NCBI GenBank assembly: GCA_017407125.1
Contig: JAFQXE010000009.1
Span: forward strand, 1 to 33,558
DNA from: Thermoguttaceae bacterium
GTDB taxonomy: Bacteria; Planctomycetota; Planctomycetia; Pirellulales; Thermoguttaceae
Direction of reading: 5' to 3'
Length of the DNA: 33,558 nt
The translations under genes were made by a program, and so were the position numbers. The notes beneath the pieces are model-generated. The model searched no databases, had not been told where the DNA came from, and was given only the letters and a program-made list of their open reading frames with translations. Positions 23,476-31,900 of the stretch are shown here, piece after piece. Within the stretch, counting starts at the first letter, position 1. Every line of letters starts with the position of its first letter.

Positions 23476-23763
23476 TACGAAATAACGACTTTTTAGTGAA
23501 AATTGGAATAAAAAACGATATTTCGTAAAACGATATATTTGATACGAAATCGGCAAGGTGGAAGTTCGATTACGAAAAAGACGAGTGTGTACGTAAATAT
23601 TCTTGCGAAGATATTTTTTGAAAATTTGAAATTGTGTACAATTTAGTCAAACGACATAATTTAAGACTTTTAGTTTGCGTTCTGTTAGCCAATAGACAGT
23701 CTGGACAGCTAATCCTGAGCGATTCGTGGGTGAGGCGTTGATTGTAATAATCAAGAAATAAGG
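23476..23763. other. Gene-free AT-rich spacer
   Basis: Between the promoter of CCPDC gene 1 and the terminator of gene 2. A 68-codon minus-strand frame exists here but begins inside the terminator hairpin, has no ribosome site and no recognisable content, so it is not called. A short inverted AAATTTGAAATT-type stretch lies near 23622; nothing else is seen. Confidence 0.5.
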
Positions 23764-23800
23764 AAAGCGTAACCATTTCAGTTACGCTTTCGCTTTTTAG
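23764..23800. terminator. Terminator of CCPDC gene 2
   Basis: AAAGCGTAAC (23764-23773) and GTTACGCTTT (23781-23790) form a 10-bp stem. The hairpin and the following CGCTTTTTAGAAAGGGTAAA are almost identical to 22714-22770, showing that the 3' flank was duplicated with the gene. On the minus strand it is followed by CCTTATTTCTTG, only moderately T-rich. Confidence 0.65.
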
Positions 23801-23825
23801 AAAGGGTAAACTTTATTTTACCTGG

Positions 23826-24383
23826 TTAAAGAGCTTGGGGAACGGGTACGCGCGTCGTTTGAGGCAGCGGATGATTGGGCAACGGAATACGGGGATGGGT
23901 TGGTTGTCCATGATGATATCCAGAGCAGTCAGGGCAGTGCTGTCCCGGAGCGTTAGGTTTGTGAGGACGTTTGCAATCCGGACAGCAGAATCCCGGACGC
24001 GGCGGCATATCTACATGAGGATGTGTTGGTTGTCCATGATGATAACCGGAGCAGTCAGGGCAGTGCTGTCCCGGCGCGTTGGGTCTGTGGAATCGATGGC
24101 AATCCGGACAGCAGAATCCCGGACGCGGCGGCATATCTACATGGGGATGTGTTGGTTGTCCATGATGATATCCGGAACAGTCAGGGCAGTGTTGTCCCGG
24201 CGCATTGGGTCTGTGGAATCGTTTGCAATCCGGACAGCAGAATCCCGGACGCGGCGGCGGGTCCATCCGCGGTGGAACCGGCGGAACAGGCGTTACTGGT
24301 CGTGGTACGGTTTGAGCCATTGCGGCGCTGAACAGAATCGTGCATAATGCTGTCGTAATTGCAATAGTGATAATCTTTTTCAT
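23826..24383 (-). CDS. Secreted Cys/His/Pro-rich repeat protein, copy 2
   Basis: 185 residues, paralogue of the gene at 22777. Signal peptide MKKIITIAITTALCTILFSAAMA. Three modules with a 42-residue period (CC at 49-50, 91-92, 133-134) read GFCCPDC, then HRPNAPGQHCPDCSGYHHGQ, then PTHPHVDMPPRP linking to the next module. The modules are more uniform than in copy 1, suggesting recent expansion or homogenisation; repeats are also near-identical at DNA level. The tail is Pro-rich. The start has GGAGA nine bases upstream. Promoter at 24463-24491 and leader hairpin at 24421-24447. Predicted to be exported and to bind metal through CPxC pairs and His; not shown. Confidence 0.8.
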   Translation of the reverse strand: MKKIITIAITTALCTILFSAAMAQTVPRPVTPVPPVPPRMDPPPRPGFCCPDCKRFHRPNAPGQHCPDCSGYHHGQPTHPHVDMPPRPGFCCPDCHRFHRPNAPGQHCPDCSGYHHGQPTHPHVDMPPRPGFCCPDCKRPHKPNAPGQHCPDCSGYHHGQPTHPRIPLPNHPLPQTTRVPVPQAL

Positions 24384-24420
24384 GTCTATTTCTCCATGAC
24401 GTTGAAAATTAGAAATTTAT

Positions 24421-24447
24421 GGAAACTCTTCGGTTATATAAGTTTCC
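24421..24447 (-). promoter_or_regulatory. Leader hairpin of CCPDC gene 2
   Basis: GGAAACT and AGTTTCC pair with a 13-nt loop. Same position and stem sequence as at 23403-23430. Confidence 0.5.
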
Positions 24448-24462
24448 TATAGATTGTTATCA

Positions 24463-24491
24463 TTTGTACACCTGTTCTGATTATTTGTCAA
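24463..24491 (-). promoter_or_regulatory. Promoter of CCPDC gene 2
   Basis: Minus strand: perfect TTGACA (plus 24486-24491), 17-base spacer, TACAAA (plus 24463-24468). A TGATAAC follows at a position similar to that in gene 3. Confidence 0.6.
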
Positions 24492-24543
24492 GATTAAATT
24501 GAGGCATTGTTCAGAAAATTTTGAAAATCTTTTGTGTTGCAGA

Positions 24544-24623
24544 GCCAAGCGATACAATAGAGACGTCTGTCCTGCGTTCTATAAGACGCTTTAACGACAG
24601 CTTAGAACGAGCAGGGACTTGGC
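24544..24623. ncRNA. Candidate structured RNA or long hairpin
   Basis: Nested pairing covers about 80 bases with no gene: outer GCCAAG (24544-24549) with CTTGGC (24618-24623); middle GTCCTGC (24569-24575) with GCAGGGAC (24611-24618, one bulged G); inner GTTC (24576-24579) with GAAC (24605-24608); and TAAG (24582-24585) with CTTA (24601-24604) around a 15-nt loop. Internal bulges are TA, GA and a 19-nt one-sided loop. The strand is undetermined. It could be a small RNA, a processing site or part of a degraded mobile element. No known RNA family is recognised. Confidence 0.4.
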
Positions 24624-24658
24624 AAAATATGCGGCGCCTTTTGCTATATTTATAAATT

Positions 24659-24686
24659 GAAAGCGCAACTTTTGGGCTGCGCTTTC
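24659..24686. terminator. Hairpin downstream of CCPDC gene 3
   Basis: GAAAGCGCA (24659-24667) and TGCGCTTTC (24678-24686) form a 9-bp perfect stem. It is followed by TTTCATTCT on plus and AATTTAT on minus. It takes the same place as the terminators after copies 1 and 2 and shares the AAAGCG arm. Confidence 0.6.
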
Positions 24687-24720
24687 TTTCATTCTATAAT
24701 CTAACGTTGATTTTAACTTA

Positions 24721-25473
24721 TTACAACTCCTGAAGAACAGGGGTCGGTTCGTTCGGCTGCTGTTCTAAGATCGAGTGTTTAGTCGTGTTGTGTGGCTTTG
24801 GCGCAAGTTGAGGTTTTAGCGCTTGTTGTGGCTGTGGCGCAAGATGCGGTTGTGGCGCAAGTTGTGGCTGTGGAGCGAGTTGTGGCTGTGGAGCGAGTTG
24901 CGGCTGCGCTTCTTCAAACTGAGGCAGAGCTTCTTCGAGCTGCGGTTGCGGCGTGAACTGCGGCTGCGGCGTGAACTGTGGTTGCGGCGTGAACTGTGGT
25001 TGCGGCGTGAACTGTGGCTGCGGCGTGAACTGTGGCTGCGGAGCGAGTTGCGGCAACGCTTCTTCAAACTGCGGCAACGCTTCTTCTAGCTGTGGTTGTG
25101 TTTCTTCAAACTGAAGCAGCGCTTCTTTGAGTTGCGGCTCTAACTGCGGCTGTGGTACGAACTGCGGCTGTGGCGCTAGAGGCGGTTGAGTTACGTGCGG
25201 CATCTGCGGCGGAACCAAGCTGGGATGGTTTGGACGTTTATGATGATAGCCGCAGCAGCCTGGACAATGATATCCTGGAATGTAAGGATGGCATTTGTGG
25301 CAATCCGGACAGCAGAATCCCGGTTCTGGCGCCGGATCCAATGGTGGCATTCCGGGGAGATCTGGAGGCGTTGGAACTGGCGGAAGTACTTTCGGCCTGG
25401 TTTGAGCCATTGCTGCGCTAAATAGAATCGCGCATAACGCTGCCGCAAGTGCAATTGTAATAAGCCTTTTCAT
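24721..25473 (-). CDS. Secreted Cys/His module protein with PQ-rich tail, copy 3
   Basis: 250 residues from the ATG at 25473, chosen because AAGGAG lies eight bases upstream and the signal peptide (MKRLITIALAAALCAILFSAAMA) starts there; an in-frame ATG nine codons earlier is less likely. It has one CCPDC module only (CC at 54-55; GFCCPDCHKCH, PGYHCPGCCGYHHK), with two extra Cys. The remaining two thirds is a low-complexity tail of Gln/Pro/Leu/Glu/Phe units: LAPQPQ, five TPQPQF in a row, and EEALPQFEE, followed by a His/Asn/Thr-rich end. It looks like an extended, flexible surface or periplasmic arm. Paralogue of the genes at 22777 and 23826, with which it shares leader layout and signal peptide. 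Confidence 0.78.
   Translation of the reverse strand: MKRLITIALAAALCAILFSAAMAQTRPKVLPPVPTPPDLPGMPPLDPAPEPGFCCPDCHKCHPYIPGYHCPGCCGYHHKRPNHPSLVPPQMPHVTQPPLAPQPQFVPQPQLEPQLKEALLQFEETQPQLEEALPQFEEALPQLAPQPQFTPQPQFTPQPQFTPQPQFTPQPQFTPQPQLEEALPQFEEAQPQLAPQPQLAPQPQLAPQPHLAPQPQQALKPQLAPKPHNTTKHSILEQQPNEPTPVLQEL
24943..25038 (-). repeat. 18-bp tandem coding repeat (TPQPQF)
   Basis: Five nearly identical 18-base units encode TPQPQF in the tail of CCPDC copy 3, differing mainly at third positions. Length variation by slippage is likely. Confidence 0.8.
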
Positions 25474-25509
25474 GTTATTTTCTCCTTGATGTTGAAACAA
25501 GATTTCTAT

Positions 25510-25538
25510 GAAAATCTCTCCAGTTTGTATATGCTTTC
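25510..25538 (-). promoter_or_regulatory. Leader hairpin of CCPDC gene 3
   Basis: GAAA...CTTTC-type arms enclose CAGTTTGTATATG, sharing the loop words AGTTTGTATATG with gene 1. The stem is weaker than in genes 1 and 2. Confidence 0.4.
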
Positions 25539-25553
25539 TATAAATCTATTATC

Positions 25554-25583
25554 ATTATACACTATTTTTTGATAATCTATCAA
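25554..25583 (-). promoter_or_regulatory. Promoter of CCPDC gene 3
   Basis: Minus strand: TTGATA (plus 25578-25583), 18-base spacer, perfect TATAAT (plus 25554-25559). It is divergent from the promoter of the giant PATR gene. Confidence 0.65.
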
Positions 25584-25761
25584 TACATTGCAAAAAGATT
25601 TTCAGAAATGATTGAAATAATCGGTTATTCTATCGAAGAACAATTAAAGTGAAACGTTCAACTCTCAGATTTGCAATTATTACAGAAATATATTGCTTAA
25701 TAATAATGGCGCTTCTTATCCATTCCTCAGAGCCCGTTTTTTCAGAAATTTGCCTGTTTTT

Positions 25762-25779
25762 CTTAAAAAATTTTTTAAG
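25762..25779. repeat. 18-bp perfect palindrome CTTAAAAAATTTTTTAAG
   Basis: A perfect A-tract/T-tract palindrome ending five bases before the -35 box of the giant gene. It could act as an UP element, a bent-DNA site or an operator. Bases 25584-25761 show no gene. Confidence 0.6.
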
Positions 25780-25783
25780 TTGC

Positions 25784-25812
25784 TTGAAATTTTAGAAAAT
25801 AGAGGTTATAAT
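25784..25812 (+). promoter_or_regulatory. Promoter of giant PATR-repeat gene
   Basis: TTGAAA (25784-25789), 17-base spacer, perfect TATAAT (25807-25812). The start is expected near 25819, giving a leader of about 95 nt before the ATG at 25915. Confidence 0.7.
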
Positions 25813-25914
25813 AAATAATGCTATATAATATGGTCTTATACTCTTGAATAGTGAAGAATTCTTTTGCCGTTCGAGGATTTAACTCAAAGTCACTCCCTTT
25901 TAAAAGGTGATACG

Positions 25915-28900
25915 ATGAAACAGTATACTTTTTTTAATCGATTTAAAGTTCAGTTTTTCATAACGATTTTAGCAGTCGTCTTGCTGGGGGCGAATTCTTC
26001 CGCCCTGGCGGATACTGTTTGGACTGCCGGCGATGCAACAGTTTCCGATTTGCTTACGGAGTCCAACTGGGATAACGGCGCGCCTGTTACAGCAGACAAT
26101 CCCGGGTTTATCAACGGGGGGACAATTGGCGTTTCCACGACGGGTTATCAGCCGGGCAGCAGCGGTCAAAACATCACGTTGAACTTTGGCGGAACGTCTC
26201 AAACGACCTTTAGCGGCAATTTTTATCCGTTTGGAGCTATAACCAGCGGAACCGGCGCGTTTACAATGCGCCTTGACGATTCTGCTTCTGTTACAGTAAA
26301 TAACTTCTGGGCGGGCAACGCGCAAGCAACATCCGTTTCGCCAGTTAGCGGCAACGACTATGTTGTTTATCAGTATTACGGCGGGAACAGTACGTTCAAT
26401 GCGACCAATGAATGGTGGGGCGCCAGAGCGGTAAAAATATACATCCAGATTGCCGACCATGCATCTGTTACATCAGCCGCCGGGAATTCGGGGCTGGGCT
26501 GCTATTCCGGTTCATACGGGTCAGTACTTGATGTGACGGGCGGAAGTCTTACTGTCCTTAACCTGGTCAATCAAGCCAGTACGATCAACGTCAGCGGCGG
26601 AACGATTACAGCTACTGGAACTACCTATATTGGCAACAGCGCCAATACAGGAACGTCGTATTACAATCAAACCGGCGGAAAAGTTACAACGGCAGGAACG
26701 TATTTTTCTTATCACGACAACGCAGTCGTCAATATCTCCGGCGGTTCGTACTATATGACCGGGGCGTTTTATTCCACAGACCAAGCAGGGACAAGAGCTG
26801 ACATCAACATTTCCGGAACCGGCTACTGGAAGACGGGCAGCGGGTTCAATTTGGGTCAGCATGGAAACACCTATTTGAACGTTTCTGACGACGCTGTTAT
26901 TCAAACGGGAGCTGTCAACTACGCTTACCATCATACAAAATCCGATACGGCGCAGACGGAAATCGTCATGTCTGACAACGCTCTTTGGACGTGCTCGAAC
27001 AACTTTACGCCGTTCTGGGGAATTTATACCAATGGAACCGGCGCGGGTTATGCGTCTGTTACATTAAAAGACCACGCCCGGCTTGACATCGCCAACAACA
27101 TGTGGGGCGGCGGAAACAAAAACGATAACGATCACGTAATTCAGCTTCTTCCTGGAAAAGAGTATGCTCTTGAAGAGAACTTCCAGGGAAACAGTACAAC
27201 GGTTATTCGCAACGAATGGTGGACGGCTGTAACGGCGAAAACGCACGTTACGATTCAAGATAACGCATCCGTCTCCGCTTTGTCCGGAAACGCCGGCATG
27301 GGCTGGGGTTCTTTGGCGTCCGGTTCGGTTTTAGACATGACCGGCGGCAATCTGCTTGTTACCGCCAACTATTATTGGGTTGGCGCAGCTGAAAATACAA
27401 CCAGAGCGCAGGGATCCGCCACGATGAATCAGTCCGGCGGAACTGCAACTATTACGCGTCTGTACATGGGACATGAAGGGTCTGCCTACAATCTTACCAA
27501 TGGCGTAATGAACGCTGGCGAAATGTCCGTTTATGCTTCAACAAGCGCCAGTCTGACCGGCGGAACGCTCAACGTTGGAACGCTGTCCAACGCCGGAACG
27601 ACAACGCTTAACGGAACGACGATTAATCTGGGTTCTCATGGATACATCAATTCGACGGGTACGTTCAACGCTCAAAGCGGTACGATTAACGTCAAGGCGG
27701 CAAGCGGATATAATTACTCCGCAGGCGACCAGATTCTCATTGGAAGTTTTGCTGACGAAGCGACCGCTAACGCAGCGATGGCCAGAATGTCCGCTCCTTC
27801 CGGTTGGACGATGGGCGTTGTCGATTTTAACGGAACCAAGGCTGTGGTGGCTCAATACGGGTCTGCACCGACTGGGGTTAAAGTCTGGACGTCAGATTCC
27901 ACCGGCAACTTGAGCGACGGTCCCTGGACTGGCGCAACGTCCAACAGTACCGGATACGTTGTCGGCGGAACGAACACGTTCAACGACTTCGCCGGAAAAG
28001 TGGTTATTCTGGGCGGCACAAACAAATTTACAGATGACGCTGTAGTTCATGCAGGAGATTTGTTGGTTGTCAATGGCGGAACCAACACCTACGGAACCGC
28101 TGATATTCAAATGAATGGAACGACGATTGTCAATGGCGGGTCTTTCGCCTCGACAAACAACAAAAACTTCCGCGTTTATGGAACTGCGGCTTCTCCGGCG
28201 TATTTGGAAATCAACGGCGGATCGTTTAACGCGCCGCGCTGGCTGGCAATTGGAAACGCCAATTCTACAACGCAAACCGCGAAAGTCGTAATTAATAACG
28301 GTTTTGTTCAGTGCGGATACGACGGCGCTGGCGGATTTTTGATTTGCGATGGTACAGGCGTTACGGCTGAAGTTGTAATGAACGGCGGCAAGCTGCAGGT
28401 TACTAATAACCGACCTTCAAACATCGCTGTCAATGAAGGCGACAACGGTAAGTTTACCATGACCAACGGTTATTTCACAACCGGCGGCGAAGTGAATCTG
28501 GCTACAGGAAAGAACGCCACTGGAACGGTTGACATATCCGGCGGCATCTTTTTAACAACGAGCACATTCACCGTTGGAACAGGATCTGGCGCCAAGGGCG
28601 TTATTAATATGACTGGCGGCGAAGCTCGAGTCGCTAACCTCAAACTGGGGCGCAAAGGCGCAGGCGACGACGCTCAGCTCAATGTTTCCGCCGGTATTTT
28701 TGAAGTTACCAGCGCCTTGTACGGTTCAGAAAGCTCCGCTTCCGGAAACGTTTACATTACTGGAACGGGTCAGCTGTTGATGAATTCAAGTTACAACAAC
28801 GCTTCTTATGCGGCTATTCGCGAACTGGGCAAACTGTACATTGAAGGTTCTGGAGACGGTTCCGGCGCTCTGCGATTCCTGCAAAGCTCTGACAGCAGCG

Positions 28901-31900
28901 TTCCGATTACGCTTACCAACGACGCGACAATCGGCATCCGTACAGACGCGGTCTTTACTCAAAGAGAGTCAATTGAATCCTTTAATTCCGGAACAAAATT
29001 GACCGTCAAAGGCGGTGGAACGCTTGCTTTATTAAAATCGTCAAGTTACGACGGCGGTACGATTATCGATTCCAGCGCGGTCAAACTGGCTGGTACGGCA
29101 ACGCTTGGAACTGGAAACGTAACCATGACAAACGGTACGCTGGAGTTTGCCTATGACGATTACCACGCTTTTGACAATCCAATCAACGGAACGGGGACTC
29201 TGGTTAAATCTGGCGAAGGAATGACCGTTCTTTCTACCGCCAATGCGTTTACTGGAAATACGTATATTAAACAAGGAGAACTTCAGTTTAGCGACAACGC
29301 TGCGGCTCTCTATGGATCGGTTCTGATCGATAGCGAAGGGGTTCTGAACTATAATATTTATGGTCAAACAACTCTGAATTATAACGATGACGTTAATATT
29401 AGAGGAGAAGGTTCGTTGACCAAGTCTGGCAGCGGAACGCTGATCCTCAACGGTAAACACGCTTACCGCGGAACAACGACGGTTACCAACGGCGTTCTTC
29501 AGTTGACCGCTCAAGACGCAATTGCCAAATCCTCTGCCGTAACAGTTGACGGCGGTATTGTTATGGGAGCCAAGCAGACGTTTAACAATCTCTCCGGCTC
29601 CGATGCCTACGGTTCCATTAACAACGGCGGATACGATTTGACCCTCAACAATACCGCAGAAAGTGTTTTCGCCGGCGGCATTACCGGCAGCGGCGCTGTT
29701 ACTAAAACTGGCGCAGGAACGCTGAAATTGTCAGGCAGCAATGAATACTCCGGCAATACAACTGTGTCTGAAGGAACTCTGGTTGTGGGATCGTACGGCT
29801 CCCTGGCTTCTCCTTTGGTAACAGTTGCGTCTGGCGCAACTTTCCAGAATGGAGCAAACAGCATCGTTTCCGATATTATTGTTAACGGCGGCTCGTTTAT
29901 AATCGGCGAAACGCCCGAAGCCGCATGGATAACCATTGGGGATTTTGCGCTTAATAACAACGGTCAGATATTCTTCGATTTGAATCGCTATGTTAGCGGA
30001 GCAGACGATCAGACGGATATGGACTGGCTGCAAGCGGGATCTGCCGCTTTCAATTCCGGCATAGTTAATATCGCCTTTAACGAGGGCGAAGCGGCGTGGT
30101 TTAATAACGCGACAGCCTATGGGTATTTGCTTGTTACAGCGGATTCTTTGTCGTTGGATGAAACCAACGTTAAAGTCTACGTTGATAATGAGGAATCGAC
30201 GGCGTGGGGCTTAAAGGTAGTCAATAACGAGCTGTTTTTGGTGAAGACGGGCGAGCTTCCGGTTTCGGAATACTGGTACGCCAACCAGTCGGCAGACATG
30301 GCGGAACCGACATGGACGATTGATCACGATCCCAAGCTGGGCATTAAGTTCGTTGCCGGTTTAAGCCCAACGGCAGAGTATACTGGTAACGTCCAAATGG
30401 ATGAAGACGGTTCGGTTGAAATTGGCGATGGAAAGAATCTGACTCTTTCCGGAAAAATTACCGGCTCTGCCGCTGTGGATAAAACCGGCGAGGGAGTGTT
30501 AACGCTCAACGCAACCAACGACGGATTTACCGGCGCAACCAAGGTTTCAGCGGGAACGCTGGCTCTGACGGCGCAAAACGCGATTTCCAATTCCGCTTCC
30601 GTTGAAAACAACGGCGCGATTACCATGACCGCTGATCAGTCGCTCAACAACCTGTCTGGAACAGGAACGATTGACAACGGCGGTTCTGCGTTGACGCTGA
30701 ACAATACCGCAGCGTCTGAATTCTCCGGCGTTATTTCCGGCGAAGGCGCGTTGGTTAAAACCGGAAACGAAACCCTGACGCTCTCAGGCGCTAACGACTA
30801 TACCGGCGCTACGACGATCAACGCTGGTACGCTCAGACTGACAGGCGAAGGCACGATTGGAACCGGCGCTCTGACGAACAACGCCATCATTGAATTCTCG
30901 CCGGCTGCGGGAGAAACAATGACTATTGGATATAACGTCAACAACGCAACGGAAGAATCCAAGACGGTTAAGACGGGGGCTGGAACTCTTTCGACTTCCG
31001 CGTGGATTAATCACAATGTTGAAATTCGAGAAGGAACGCTGCAGATTACCACCGGCTTTGGTTCCAACAGCAAACGATTTAATGGTACTGTTACCATTTT
31101 CGAGGGCGCGACGTTGGACTGCGCGACGCACGACTCGCTCGGATACGGTTCGTCCAATACCGTCATGAATATTTACGGTACGATTGACACTTCCGCTGGA
31201 AACGAAACGCTCAAGTATACGAACTTCCATTTCTACGGAGGTACGGCGAAGGCGTCCGGCGGCGGAACGTACGACATCTGCCATACGAATTCCAATTTCT
31301 ATTCTCACGCTCTTGAAGGAGCAACCGCAGAGAACCCGACCGTTTCAACTGTTACAGCTGGCATTCGAGTTCGCTGCACCGGCTCAGGCGACAAGTTTGA
31401 AATTGATACCGACGCCAACTCACAGCTCACGATTACTGGCACAATTGTCAACTATGACACTCAAGGCGTCAACTGCCCCATCATTAAAAAGGGCGAAGGT
31501 ACGTTGTTCTTGACGCAGCGCAATACTTTTGCCGGCGGAATGACGATTGAAGCAGGAAGAGTTATTTCCAATGCGGGCAACGCTTCTGCCAGCGCTTACG
31601 GTACAGGCAAGATCGTTGTTGAATCCGGCGCGACGCTGGAATTCCAGCAGTCTAACCAACTCGGTTATGGCGCCAGCGCCCCCAACGACATCACCATTCG
31701 CGGTACGTGGATTCCCAGCAACTACACTCACATTAAAAATGTAACGCTGGAAGGCGGCGTTATCGAAAAAGAATACGGTTATTCAGACGGCGGTTCCGGC
31801 TTGGACTTTGGAACTCGAACCGGCAAGTTTACGTCAACCGGAGATTCGGTGGTCAAAGCCCGATTCAATATTAATTCCGGAGCTACTGTAACGTTTGACG

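Noticed and set aside
23570..23776. 68-codon minus-strand frame between CCPDC genes 1 and 2
   Set aside because: Starts inside a terminator hairpin, no ribosome site, no recognisable protein character.
24943..25038. CRISPR-like regular repeat
   Set aside because: The 18-base units are contiguous, have no spacers and are in frame inside a coding region.
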